Shown here piece after piece: positions 25,968-35,373 of a stretch of DNA of 64,000 nucleotides. Position 1 is the stretch's first letter. Each line of letters opens with the position of its first letter. The stretch is from NCBI RefSeq assembly GCF_037076525.1, contig NZ_AP029018.1, positions 682,001 to 746,000 on the forward strand. The letters are read 5' to 3'. The notes under the pieces are model-generated. The model saw only the letters and a program-made list of their open reading frames with translations, searched no databases and was not told the origin of the DNA. A program made the translations under genes and the position numbers. This stretch comes from Selenomonas sp. TAMA-11512 (GTDB lineage Bacteria > Bacillota > Negativicutes > Selenomonadales > Selenomonadaceae).

Positions 25968-27554
25968 ATGAACAAGCGCTTTAAACGACTGACGGCGCTC
26001 GTTGTCGGAGGTCTTGTGATGGCAAGCCTTTCATCGACTGCCTTGGCGGCGGATATTGTGAGCCTCAAGCTCGATGAAAGTGTGGAATTGGCGCTTGAGA
26101 ATAACCGTACGATCAAGTCGGCTGTGACAGATGTCGATGCCGCGGAGTGGGCATATCGCGAAGCTCGCCGCTCGGCGGGACCGACGCTGACGCTTTCCCA
26201 TACGAGCACGCGTACGGGCGGTGAGCGTGGAGATATACAGTTCCGCACCTATGGCAGCCGCTCTTCGCATCAGCATGCGGCGACGGTCAGCATGCCCCTG
26301 TATACAGGCGGCCGCCTCGAAAATACGATGGAGGCGGCTCGCTACGGCCGCTCTGCCGCCGATCTCAGCCTTGAGACGACGAAGCAGGCGATTCGCTACC
26401 GCACGACGCAGCAGTACTATCAGGTGCTCCAGTACAGAAATCTCATCGGCGTCTATCGCATGTCGGTGGATAATCTCCAGCAGCATCTCGACAACTCCAA
26501 TGCGCAGTACCGCGTAGGTACGGTCGCCAAGTCTGATGTGCTCTCTTCGCAGGTCTCACTGGCGAATGCGGAGCAGAATCTCGTCAATGCGCAGAACAAC
26601 TACGATGTCTCGGCGGCACAGCTCAACAATCTCATAGGTCTGCCTACCGGGACGGTCTTAAACCTTGCGGATGAGCTTTCCTATACGAAGTATGCGATGA
26701 CGCTTCCGGATTTGACGGATTATGCGCTTGTCCATCGTCCCGACGCCATTGCCGCCGACTATCAGGTCAAGAGTGCAGAGGCGCAGATGAAAGCGGCACG
26801 TTCGGGCAATCTTCCGACGGTCAGCGCATCTGTCGGCCGCACGAGCGGCAGCTATGGCGGCTCCGCCGCTTCGGGAGATTTCGACGGGATGCACGGGTGG
26901 ACGGGAGAGATCTCCGTCGGCTGGACGCCGTTTGACAACAATGTGACACTCGCGAAGATTAACCAGCAAAAGGCGGCGCTGCACAAGGCGCAGCAGACGG
27001 CGGAATCGACGCGGGAGCAGATTCGTCTCGACGTGCAGACGGCATATCTGAACCTTGTCGCCGCGGAGAAGAACATCGCGACGACGAGGACGGCCGTCGA
27101 GCAGGCAAAGGAAGACTATAAGATCGCGCAGGCGCGCTACGCCGCCGGTGTCGGTACGAACCTCGATGTCACGGACGCCGATGAGCGTCTTGTCACGGCG
27201 CAGACAAACTACTATACGGCACTGTATAATTACAATGTCAGCAAGGCGGCGCTTGACCAGTCGATCGGCACGCCGGTTGATCTCGACGCGGCGAGCTTCC
27301 GTCAGAACATCGACATGGAACGCTTGAGAGAGGCTCGCAGACAGGCTGAGAAAGCGATGTATCACAATGAGAGCGCGCAGACGAAAGCCGTTGAGGAGCA
27401 GAAGGCACTGGATCGGAAGCTGGATGAAAAACCGGTGGAAAGAGTGCTGGCGGCGGAGCCGCCCATCCGTGTGATGGGGGCGTCGGCGCCGGCTGACGGA
27501 TCCTCGAAAGGGAATCGTACGGCGCAGGAAGCAGCAGCGAACGCCGCGAAATAA
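25968..27554 (+). CDS. tolC: TolC-family outer-membrane efflux channel
   Basis: A 528-residue protein with a signal peptide (cut near LSSTALA-A), followed by two outer-membrane efflux repeats of long helices and strands. Typical segments: LALENNRTI, YRVGTVAKSDVLSSQVSLANAEQNL and YAAGVGTNLDVTDADERLVTAQ. TolC trimers form an exit duct for efflux and secretion. The ATG at 25968 has a GAGGGGGA site; upstream in-frame sequence lacks a signal peptide. The C-terminal ~75 residues are charged and low complexity. A terminator follows. Confidence 0.93.
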   Translation: MNKRFKRLTALVVGGLVMASLSSTALAADIVSLKLDESVELALENNRTIKSAVTDVDAAEWAYREARRSAGPTLTLSHTSTRTGGERGDIQFRTYGSRSSHQHAATVSMPLYTGGRLENTMEAARYGRSAADLSLETTKQAIRYRTTQQYYQVLQYRNLIGVYRMSVDNLQQHLDNSNAQYRVGTVAKSDVLSSQVSLANAEQNLVNAQNNYDVSAAQLNNLIGLPTGTVLNLADELSYTKYAMTLPDLTDYALVHRPDAIAADYQVKSAEAQMKAARSGNLPTVSASVGRTSGSYGGSAASGDFDGMHGWTGEISVGWTPFDNNVTLAKINQQKAALHKAQQTAESTREQIRLDVQTAYLNLVAAEKNIATTRTAVEQAKEDYKIAQARYAAGVGTNLDVTDADERLVTAQTNYYTALYNYNVSKAALDQSIGTPVDLDAASFRQNIDMERLREARRQAEKAMYHNESAQTKAVEEQKALDRKLDEKPVERVLAAEPPIRVMGASAPADGSSKGNRTAQEAAANAAK

Positions 27555-27560
27555 AGCAAT

Positions 27561-27592
27561 AGAGGCTGTTGAAAATCCCAACAGCCTCTTTG
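27561..27592 (+). terminator. Rho-independent terminator after tolC
   Basis: Perfect 11-bp stem (27561-27571 and 27579-27589) with a 7-nt loop and a short T run. The T run is brief, so some read-through into tamB is possible. Confidence 0.75.
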
Positions 27593-27600
27593 CCGTGTAA

Positions 27601-27766
27601 TTAGAAAACACTGATAAATGCAGCACAGCCATCTTGGCGCATCTTTTCCGCTCTCTCTGCGTCGGCAAATCCTCCACAGAGCACCACTCTGCGTCCGGTT
27701 TGCCTCCTTGATAGAACGAAAAATCTACACCAATCTGACAGGCTTCATTTTATCAGCGCTTCCTTA
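27601..27766 (-). repeat. MITE-like element, copy 1 (~166 bp)
   Basis: Non-coding element nearly identical, in opposite orientation, to 39982-40149. Its right end carries the terminal repeat ending in GCGCTTCCTTAA; the left end is eroded (ACTGATAAATGC preserved, outer GGAAGC changed). Internal sequence differs from copy 2 at only about four positions by eye. It fills the gap between the tolC terminator and the tamB ribosome site. Strand is given relative to copy 2. Confidence 0.8.
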
Positions 27767-27784
27767 AGGAAAAGAGGTGAGCAC

Positions 27785-30700
27785 ATGAAAAATTCGAAAT
27801 ACATACGCATGGTAGCCGGTGTCGCCGCCATGCTTTTCATCGTGCTCGCCATTGTGATCGTCATGCGCATAAGCGCTTTCACGGAGGGAATCGCGCAATA
27901 CGCCGCGACGCAGGCAAGCGACGCACTGGGCGTTCCGGTCAGCATCGGCGGCGTGGAGGTCACATCGTTCCGCACGGTACATATCTCGGATATCACGATC
28001 CGAGACCGCGAGCAAAAGATGATGCTGGAGGCGCCGAGCGCCGATGTGGAGGTCGGACTCCTCTCCATGCTGTCATCGCCGGTCGGCTCCATTCGCACGG
28101 TGACCGTGGACGCGCCGAAGGCAATTCTGCGCGAGCGCGCCGACGGCAGCTTCAACATTGGAGATATCCGGACGAGCGAAGAAGGCAATCGTGATTTCAC
28201 CGGCGAGATCGTCGTCAACGACGCGTCGGCGGACATACATCTGCAGACAGGCGATTTCCTGGCGGAGCGCATTGGAGCGACGATTGATTTCGACGATCCG
28301 AAGGCACCTGCCGTCAAGGCGGCGTTTGCCGTGGACGAAGCGGAGATCGAACTGTCCGGCGTATACAGCGCGGAGGAGCAGACTTTGCGCATCCGGGGAG
28401 AAAACATTGATATTCAGCCGTATCTCGCCTTCCTGCCGGATGATTTCCTGCTCGGCGACGCATCGCTCCGGGAAGGGCGGCTTGATTCCGTAGATGTCGA
28501 ACTGCAGAGAGCCGGAGAGGACATCTCTCTGGAAGGGGATGCGCACCTTGTCAATGCCAAGATGCGCGTCCTGGAGACGGACGTCGAAGACGTCGAGGCG
28601 AAGGCGCACTTCACGGGCGAGGAGGCGCTTCTCTACGTCCGCGGCACAGCGGCGGAGCAGACCGCGTCCGCTTACGGGCGCATCCGTTACAGGGAGCAGG
28701 ATCCGAGCTTTAACTTCGTCGTGCGATCCGTCTCCTTTGATCCCGGACGGGTATTGACGAATCTGGATTACAGCGGCGCGGCATCCGTGCTCGCTTCGCT
28801 CTACGGCACGGTGAAGAATCCCGTCATTGACGGCGATGTGGAAGTTGCCGAAGGCGTCGCCCGCGGCATCGTGTTTACGGATGCCAAGGCGCACGTCCAC
28901 TTTGAGGACAGCCAGCTTTCGGTGTCGCGCTTCTCGCTGAACGCCTTGGACGGAAAGCTGGAGGGCATGGGCGGTCTGTCGGTGGAGGATCAGCGGTATC
29001 ACGTGCGCTTGAAGGCCGCGGGACTTGATGCGGCACAGCTTGCCTCCCTTGTCGGCACGGAAGGGGTCACGGGCGGACTCTCGGCGGATGTCATGGTACA
29101 CGGCAGAGGCGCCGACACGAACGCTGTCTCCGCCTACGGCACGGCGCACGGGGAGGGACTTGCCTACCGCGGCGTGATGACATCCTCATCCGCTTCGTCC
29201 TTCTACATCGCCAAGGGCAGCGTTCACTTTGACTATCTCGGCTTTGATTTTGCCGATGGAGGCAGCCTTGCCGTCGAGGGAGAAGCATCAAGAGAGAATC
29301 TGGCGCTCTCCTACTATGGTTCGGATATGCCGCTGGCGCTCGTCACGACGTTTGTTCCGCAGGCTTCGGCGGCAGGCCGTCTCGATGTGAGCGGGCGCAT
29401 CGAGGGCAGCACGGAAAACCCGTATGTCACGGCCGATTTCCAGGGGCGTGAGGGAGTCCTTTTCGAGCAGCCCTTTGACCGATTCACGGGACGCGCGGCA
29501 GGCAGCTTGGACGGCGTGGAGCTGACGGACTTCACGGCGGAAAAAAACGGCAAGATTACGTGGTACGCCAAGGGCTCCGTCGGCTTTGTCGGCGAGCGGC
29601 GCGTGCACATACAGCTGGATACGGTCGGCGCGCGCATGGAAGATATCATGGCGCTTGTCGCGCCGGAACAGCCGCTGACCGGCAATGTGGACAACATCAT
29701 CACGATTACGGGCACGTTGGACAATCCGAGCGCCGTGGGATACATTCACTTCTACGAGGGCAGCTATCACGGCTACTTCCTGACGGGCATGGACGGCGAC
29801 TACTTCATCGACGACGGGGTTCTGCGGCTGCAGGACTTCCACATCTTCTCTCCGCTGATCGATATGGATCTCAACGGCACGATGAAGAACGGGCAGCTTG
29901 ACATGGAAGTTGTCGCGCGCGATATCGATCTCAACCGCATGAGTGGACACCTGCCCTATCCGGTGGAGGGGCACGGCGTGTTCCTGGGCAGGATCATGGG
30001 GACGATAAACGACCCGCATTTTGACGGAATGCTTACGGCCGATCGGCTGCTCTTAAACGGGGCCGTCATCACGAATGCCCATGGCGATCTCCGCTATCAG
30101 GACGGGGTACTTCGCCTCTCGGATTGGGGCTTTACGCAAAACGCCGGACTGTATAGCTTGGACGCCGCGATCAGCCTGACGAATGAGACGGTCACGGGCA
30201 AGCTCGAGGTCGATGACGGCGATATTGCCGGACTCCTCTCGATGGCAAACCTCAAGAACGATGTGCTCGCAGGAAAGCTCAACGGCAGCATTGAGATGAA
30301 CGGAGAGTGGACGAATCCGGATGTCAAGCTGACGGCGACTCTCGATGAAGCTTCCGTGGCCGGCTATGGCGTAACGGATGCCGCCATGAGGCTCAAGTTT
30401 GCGGACCGCAAGCTCTACATTCATGAGCTCCATGCAAGGCAGGGCAGCGGCGTCCTGGCGGCGACGGGCACGGTGCCTTTCGACGGAGGCGCGATGAGTG
30501 CGCAATTCTCCTCGCAGGGCGTTGCGGCCGGTATGCTGACGAAGGCGTTCGGCTCGGATCTGCCCGTCACGGGCGATATCGATCTCGAGATGCAGTTCCG
30601 CGGGACCGTGGATAATCCGATTGTGGACGCCTCGCTCAAGATTACGGACGGTGGCGTCGCGGGCAGCAGCTTTGATATGCTGACGGGACTTTTCTGGCTG

Positions 30701-32095
30701 TCGGACGGCAAGGTGCGGCTCAATCAGCTCCTCGTACAGAAGGCTGTCGCGGAGAAGATATACACGGCAAGCGCCAAGGGCGAAGTCGGTGTGAAGACAC
30801 TGCTTCACGGAGAGAATTGGCTGGATTCCAACGACCCCATAGACCTTCACTTTATGCTGGACGATGCGGATCTGTCACTGCTTCCCGTTCTTTCTGACGA
30901 GGTTGAATGGGCGCTCGGTCCGATGGACGGCAGGGTCGATGTCCGCGGCACGATGGCTTCTCCGCAGATGGACGGCTATGTCGGCTTCAACGACGGAGCT
31001 GTGAAACTCAAGCACCTCGAGCGGCCTTTCCGTGATATGCAGGGACGCATCGCTGTGGACGGCAATCGCGTCACATTGGAGGATTTCCGGGGATCGCTCG
31101 GTGAGGGCAGCTACCAGGGAACGGGAACGGCACGGCTCTCGGGCGGTTCGGTGAGGGACTATCATCTCGATATTACGGCGGATAAGCTCGGCATCGAGAG
31201 TAGTTTCTATCGCGGTCCGCTCTCCGCGGAGATGCACGTCTCGGAGGGAGATTTCTACGGACAGACGCTGCCGAAGATACAGGCAAGCGCAAACCTCGAG
31301 AACGCATTGATCTCCGTGCCGACGATTCCGGATACCGACAGCGAACTTCCGCATGTCATCCTTGATCTCGATGTGGACATGGGACGAGGCGTGCACTTCT
31401 ACAGCTCGCAGCTCTATGATATATGGCTTGTGGGCAGAGCGCACTTTGGTGGGACGACGAGATACGTCTCACCGTCCGGCTCGATCAGCGTCAGGAAGGG
31501 GAACTTTACCTACAATACGAAGCGCTTTACCATTCGCGACGGGGAAGCGTACTTCAACCAGGTCGAATCCTTCCTGCCGAGCATATCCATGCATGCGGAC
31601 ACGCGCGTCGGTAAGACGCGTGTCTACATCGAATTGGAAGGGCCTCTGTCCGCCATGGATGTTCGGCTGACATCGAGTCCCGAGATGAGCGAGACGGAGA
31701 TCTTGAAGCTGCTGACGTTCCAGACGACGGATACAAGCGACATGGATGTGACGGCATCGCTCCTGAACTTCGGCCTATCCATGACGCTCCTGAGCAGCAT
31801 TGAAGACGCCATGCGCAATTCGCTGGGCATCGATGAGTTCCGCATCGCCGGCGAAGAGGCGGACAGCCGGAGACGATCAAACGAAGACCCGGACAGCGGC
31901 CGCGTGGAATACAATGTAGAATTGGGCAAGTACGTGGGTGAGAAGTGGATGCTGCGCTATAAGTTCGGCATCGGCAACGATACGCAGGAATACGGCGTGC
32001 GATACGATATGGATGATCGCTTCAGCTTGTACACGGGGCGTGATGAGGACGCGAAGGCGAATGTCTTCGGGCTTGAGGCGCGCATCCGGTTTTAG
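27785..32095 (+). CDS. tamB: TamB-like translocation and assembly module / lipid bridge protein
   Basis: A 1436-residue AsmA-like protein with one N-terminal membrane helix (about 8-28), more than a thousand residues of repeated beta-strand segments, and the C-terminal DUF490/TamB domain (about 1150-1436) with ITADKLGIESSFYRGPLSAEM-type repeats and LGKYVGEKWMLRYKFGI near the end. It finishes in ARIRF, a terminal Phe as in TamB. TamB proteins are thought to form hydrophobic grooves that carry phospholipid across the periplasm and help outer-membrane assembly. ATG start after GAGGTGA. Its neighbourhood with mlaEFD and bamA is typical of diderm Firmicutes. Confidence 0.95.
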   Translation: MKNSKYIRMVAGVAAMLFIVLAIVIVMRISAFTEGIAQYAATQASDALGVPVSIGGVEVTSFRTVHISDITIRDREQKMMLEAPSADVEVGLLSMLSSPVGSIRTVTVDAPKAILRERADGSFNIGDIRTSEEGNRDFTGEIVVNDASADIHLQTGDFLAERIGATIDFDDPKAPAVKAAFAVDEAEIELSGVYSAEEQTLRIRGENIDIQPYLAFLPDDFLLGDASLREGRLDSVDVELQRAGEDISLEGDAHLVNAKMRVLETDVEDVEAKAHFTGEEALLYVRGTAAEQTASAYGRIRYREQDPSFNFVVRSVSFDPGRVLTNLDYSGAASVLASLYGTVKNPVIDGDVEVAEGVARGIVFTDAKAHVHFEDSQLSVSRFSLNALDGKLEGMGGLSVEDQRYHVRLKAAGLDAAQLASLVGTEGVTGGLSADVMVHGRGADTNAVSAYGTAHGEGLAYRGVMTSSSASSFYIAKGSVHFDYLGFDFADGGSLAVEGEASRENLALSYYGSDMPLALVTTFVPQASAAGRLDVSGRIEGSTENPYVTADFQGREGVLFEQPFDRFTGRAAGSLDGVELTDFTAEKNGKITWYAKGSVGFVGERRVHIQLDTVGARMEDIMALVAPEQPLTGNVDNIITITGTLDNPSAVGYIHFYEGSYHGYFLTGMDGDYFIDDGVLRLQDFHIFSPLIDMDLNGTMKNGQLDMEVVARDIDLNRMSGHLPYPVEGHGVFLGRIMGTINDPHFDGMLTADRLLLNGAVITNAHGDLRYQDGVLRLSDWGFTQNAGLYSLDAAISLTNETVTGKLEVDDGDIAGLLSMANLKNDVLAGKLNGSIEMNGEWTNPDVKLTATLDEASVAGYGVTDAAMRLKFADRKLYIHELHARQGSGVLAATGTVPFDGGAMSAQFSSQGVAAGMLTKAFGSDLPVTGDIDLEMQFRGTVDNPIVDASLKITDGGVAGSSFDMLTGLFWLSDGKVRLNQLLVQKAVAEKIYTASAKGEVGVKTLLHGENWLDSNDPIDLHFMLDDADLSLLPVLSDEVEWALGPMDGRVDVRGTMASPQMDGYVGFNDGAVKLKHLERPFRDMQGRIAVDGNRVTLEDFRGSLGEGSYQGTGTARLSGGSVRDYHLDITADKLGIESSFYRGPLSAEMHVSEGDFYGQTLPKIQASANLENALISVPTIPDTDSELPHVILDLDVDMGRGVHFYSSQLYDIWLVGRAHFGGTTRYVSPSGSISVRKGNFTYNTKRFTIRDGEAYFNQVESFLPSISMHADTRVGKTRVYIELEGPLSAMDVRLTSSPEMSETEILKLLTFQTTDTSDMDVTASLLNFGLSMTLLSSIEDAMRNSLGIDEFRIAGEEADSRRRSNEDPDSGRVEYNVELGKYVGEKWMLRYKFGIGNDTQEYGVRYDMDDRFSLYTGRDEDAKANVFGLEARIRF

Positions 32096-32124
32096 GAAGC
32101 ACGGATAAATTCAGCGTTTCCTTA
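32092..32124 (+). repeat. 33-bp remnant of the MITE-like element
   Basis: The tamB-sigma gap begins TTAGGAAGCACGGATAAA and ends TTCAGCGTTTCCTTAG, matching the two termini of the ~167-bp element fused with no interior. The tamB stop codon (32093-32095) lies in its first bases, and its last bases abut the sigma gene ribosome site AGGAGGTG. Confidence 0.6.
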
Positions 32125-32136
32125 GGAGGTGATGTC

Positions 32137-32781
32137 ATGCAGCTCCAAGATTATATGGAGGAATTGAAAAGGGTGGCGCTTCTGACCCGTGCGGAGGAAG
32201 CGGAGCTCTGGATCAACATACGGCAGGGGGACGCGGCGGCTCGCAGCAAGCTCATCGAGTCGTATCAACCGCTCGTGTTCAAGGCGGCGATCCGGCTCAT
32301 GAAGCTGCTCGATTCCGAAGAGGAAATCTTTGATATGCTGCAGGAGGGGACGGTGGCTCTCATAGAGTCCGTCGAGCGCTACGAGCCCGAGCGCGGGGTG
32401 GCGTTCAGCCTCTACGCGACACATCGGATTCGCGGCCGGATGCTCAACTTCCTTGCGAGCGAAGGACGCAGCGATATCGCGCTGCTCGATGACGAACGCA
32501 GGGGCGGCAGCCTCGGAGACTGCCTTCCGGATCCGGCTCCCGCCGTTCCCGAGCAGGCGGAGAGCGGCGTCCTAGCGGAGACCGTCCGCCAGGTGCTCGA
32601 TCGCCTTCCCGAAAAGGAGCGGCTTGTGTTGGACAAGCTTTACATGAAGAGCCAGCTGACGCAGGAAGTTGCCGATGACATGGAACTGAGCACATCCTAC
32701 ATACTGCGTCTTCAAAAGCAGGCCATTCGGCGCATGCGCGGGATGCTCTCCCGCTTTATGCGCCAGTGGCAGAGCGCCTAG
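32137..32781 (+). CDS. Sigma-70 family factor embedded in the outer-membrane operon
   Basis: A 214-residue sigma factor. Residues 10-45 look like region 1.2 (LTRAEEAELWINIRQGD), 45-110 are region 2 (EEEIFDMLQEGTVALIESVERYEPE, then FSLYATHRIRGRMLNFL), and 150-205 are region 4 with a helix-turn-helix (TQEVADDMELSTSYILRLQKQA). Region 3 is missing, replaced by an acidic Pro-rich linker (about 112-145). It is unlike FliA at 5347 and unlike typical ECF factors, which lack region 1.2. A perfect AGGAGGTGATG ribosome site precedes the ATG. It lies between tamB and a gene for a membrane protein. Confidence 0.9.
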   Translation: MQLQDYMEELKRVALLTRAEEAELWINIRQGDAAARSKLIESYQPLVFKAAIRLMKLLDSEEEIFDMLQEGTVALIESVERYEPERGVAFSLYATHRIRGRMLNFLASEGRSDIALLDDERRGGSLGDCLPDPAPAVPEQAESGVLAETVRQVLDRLPEKERLVLDKLYMKSQLTQEVADDMELSTSYILRLQKQAIRRMRGMLSRFMRQWQSA

Positions 32782-32794
32782 GGGGGTGAGAGGG

Positions 32795-33415
32795 ATGGCG
32801 GAACGGGACAAGTTAGCGCACAAGGCTCACATTCAAGCGGCGCAGAATTGGCTGGGCAAGGCCGCTTCTTCGCTCGAGGCGGAAAATGAAATACGAAGCG
32901 ATCTGCATCTCATGCTCGCCGAAGCGGAACTGCGCCGTGCCAACCGACACTCCCTCCTCACACGGGGGGTGAAGCTGGCACTGCCGCCGCTCGCGGCCGT
33001 TCTCATTGTGCTTGCGGGAAATGCCCTCCTTCATTCGGAATGGCAGAAAGATGCGCAGACGACGGAGCTTCCGGTCGTTGGAGCGGGCACACAAGAAGTT
33101 TTTCAAGAAAATAAAAAGCTTGCAGGAAAAGAGGAAAGTCGTGTAGAATACTTCAAAGATAGTGAAAATATGTCCGTCGCTCCAGCAATGACCTCACCCG
33201 ACACGAATGAGACGGTACAATCACGAGTATCAGCCGACGAGCGGTCTTTGCAGCCTGTTCTGCAGGAAGCCGCGCAGGAGGCTGCGCCGGAAAACGCTTT
33301 GACGGTGGAACAGCCGTCATCCGTGCTGGCGGAGAACAGTGCAGAAAGAAGAACTGTTCCCGATCCGGATATGCAGCAGCTGATGCAGTCGGCTGCTGTC
33401 ATCCTGCGAAAATAA
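32795..33415 (+). CDS. Single-pass membrane protein, candidate anti-sigma factor
   Basis: A 206-residue protein: a charged N-terminal part (about 1-52) with Ala/Glu-rich helices, one membrane helix (about 53-75, LALPPLAAVLIVLAGNALL), and a low-complexity extracytoplasmic tail ending in a short helix. There is no signal peptide or lipobox. It starts 13 bp after the sigma gene, with AGGGGGG overlapping that stop; the ATG at 32795 is preferred to the GTG at 32786. The layout (cytoplasmic domain, one helix, periplasmic tail, next to a sigma gene) fits an anti-sigma factor, but I see no zinc-binding ASD motif. Role is inference. Confidence 0.7.
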   Translation: MAERDKLAHKAHIQAAQNWLGKAASSLEAENEIRSDLHLMLAEAELRRANRHSLLTRGVKLALPPLAAVLIVLAGNALLHSEWQKDAQTTELPVVGAGTQEVFQENKKLAGKEESRVEYFKDSENMSVAPAMTSPDTNETVQSRVSADERSLQPVLQEAAQEAAPENALTVEQPSSVLAENSAERRTVPDPDMQQLMQSAAVILRK

Positions 33416-33453
33416 TGTGATTCCATAGAATCAGCATAGGAGGAAAAAGCTGT

Positions 33454-35370
33454 ATGAAGAGAAAACAAGTCTTGACCTGTGCCTTGGCGCTTGTGACGGG
33501 GTTTTCGGCATATGCGTCAGAAGCATCGGCGGAGACAACTCGCGATGTCATCGAGAATGCGCAGGAGATGAAAAACAGCGCAGCGGATGCAGCCGAGGTG
33601 GCTCGTGTCGAGGCAAATGTTAAGCTTGACAATGTAGAGTCTGTCTCCAATATAGATGATGAGGCGATGCGCAAGTGGCAGGAGAGCCGTCCGAAGGAAG
33701 AGGACGTTGCGTCGCGCAGCGGCGCACTTGCCGGACGTACCATCGTTGCCCTGAATATCGAGGGAGCGAGTGAGGCACAGAAGGCGGACGCACTTGCCGC
33801 GATTACGTCTCGTGTCGGCGATGCTTACAGCGTAGAGACAGGCGATGCGGATCGAGCGGCGATTTTCGATACAGGCTGGTTCTACGATATCTATCCCACG
33901 TGGGAAGAGGTTCCTGAGGGCGTGCGTCTTACGTATCATGTCCTGGAGAACCCCGTTCTGAAGTCCATCGAGCTGCAGGGCAATACGGTCGAGTCGACGG
34001 AGAAGCTGCTTGATCTCATGACGGTCAAGACGGGTACGATCCTCAATTCCCGTGAACTGCAGTCGAGCGTCGCGCGTCTCCAGGAGGAGTACCGCAAGGA
34101 CGGCTACATTCTCGCCAAGATCAGCGACATGAACATCGACCAGACGGGAGAACTCAAGATCTGGATCAATGAGGGCGTTCTTGAGGGATATGCGGTCAAC
34201 GGCAACAAGAAGACGAAGGATCGTGTCATCATCCGTGAAATGCGCATGAAGCCGGGCGATCCGTTCGATGTCAAGAAGGCGCGCCGCAGCATGCAGCGTG
34301 TATATAACCTCGGATTCTTCGAGGATGTCAACATGAAGCTCAATCCGGGCTCCACCGACGGCGCGGTCATTTTGGAGACGGATGTCGTCGAGAAGCGTAC
34401 GGGCAACTTCGGCGTCGGCGCCGGCTACAGCACGGACGACGGATTCCTCGGGATGGTCAACATCGGGGATACGAACTTCCGCGGTACGGGCGACGCCATT
34501 TCGGCATCGTACGAGTTTGGCGGTGATGCGGACGACGCGCACGGCTTCTCCTTCTCGTATCGCCGTCCGTGGCTTGACAGCAAGGAGACGACCGGTATAC
34601 TCCGCGTCTACAACCGTACATATAAGTACAGCGACTACGATGTAAAGGGAAACCTCAAGGAAAAGTACATGCGCAAGTACTCCGGCGGCGAAGTCACCCT
34701 AGGCCGTCCGATCAGCGAGTACTCGACGAACTTCATCACGCTTCGCAGCCGCAAGGATGAGTACAAGCGCCATACAAACGACGGCAACATGGGCGATCGC
34801 AGCAAGACGGAAGCCGGCCGCCAGTGGATCAAGGACAACTTCGGGCAGACGAACAGCGTCATCCTGCAGCACGTTACCGATACGCGCGACAACATCTACT
34901 ATCCGTCGAGCGGCAACCGCACCTCCTTGGAAGTCGAGGCGGCAGGTCTTGGCGGCGACTTTGACTATCGCAAGTATACGATTGAGGACAGCCACTTCTT
35001 CAAGGCGGGCAAATCCCAGGTATGGGCGTTCCGCGCGCAGTACGGCTTCGGCGACGGCAAGATCCCGGAGACGAACGAGTACCGCATCGGCGGACAGGAC
35101 AGCCTCCGCGGCTATCGCGACGATCAGTTCCGCGGCGATCATATGTACCTCTTCACCGCCGAGTACCGCTTCCCGCTCTTCAAGAAGGTGCAGGCGGCCA
35201 TCTTCACCGATTGGGGCGCCGCTTGGGATTCCGGATTTGCACCGGAGAACTCGAAGGGCAGCGTCGGCCTCGGCGTACAGCTTGAGACACCGGTCGGTCC
35301 GATCCGTCTCGACTACGGCCGCGGAGACGACGGCGGACGTGTCCACTTCAGCATCGGCGGTGCATTCTAA
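33454..35370 (+). CDS. bamA: Outer-membrane protein assembly factor BamA, three POTRA domains
   Basis: A 638-residue Omp85 protein. After a signal peptide (about 1-27) comes a polar helical stretch (about 28-90), then three POTRA domains (about 93-170, 172-245, 247-310) and a C-terminal barrel (about 312-638) with the conserved loop motif LRGYRDDQFRG and a terminal SIGGAF signature. BamA inserts beta-barrel proteins into the outer membrane. Proteobacterial BamA has five POTRAs; three is a reduced set. It is followed after 3 bp by an unidentified barrel-like protein. Confidence 0.95.
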   Translation: MKRKQVLTCALALVTGFSAYASEASAETTRDVIENAQEMKNSAADAAEVARVEANVKLDNVESVSNIDDEAMRKWQESRPKEEDVASRSGALAGRTIVALNIEGASEAQKADALAAITSRVGDAYSVETGDADRAAIFDTGWFYDIYPTWEEVPEGVRLTYHVLENPVLKSIELQGNTVESTEKLLDLMTVKTGTILNSRELQSSVARLQEEYRKDGYILAKISDMNIDQTGELKIWINEGVLEGYAVNGNKKTKDRVIIREMRMKPGDPFDVKKARRSMQRVYNLGFFEDVNMKLNPGSTDGAVILETDVVEKRTGNFGVGAGYSTDDGFLGMVNIGDTNFRGTGDAISASYEFGGDADDAHGFSFSYRRPWLDSKETTGILRVYNRTYKYSDYDVKGNLKEKYMRKYSGGEVTLGRPISEYSTNFITLRSRKDEYKRHTNDGNMGDRSKTEAGRQWIKDNFGQTNSVILQHVTDTRDNIYYPSSGNRTSLEVEAAGLGGDFDYRKYTIEDSHFFKAGKSQVWAFRAQYGFGDGKIPETNEYRIGGQDSLRGYRDDQFRGDHMYLFTAEYRFPLFKKVQAAIFTDWGAAWDSGFAPENSKGSVGLGVQLETPVGPIRLDYGRGDDGGRVHFSIGGAF

Positions 35371-35373
35371 GAT

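Noticed and set aside
27601-27766. Insertion sequence or gene remnant between tolC and tamB
   Set aside because: No transposase-like coding is visible in any frame of the 166 bp; a MITE-like non-coding repeat explains it better.
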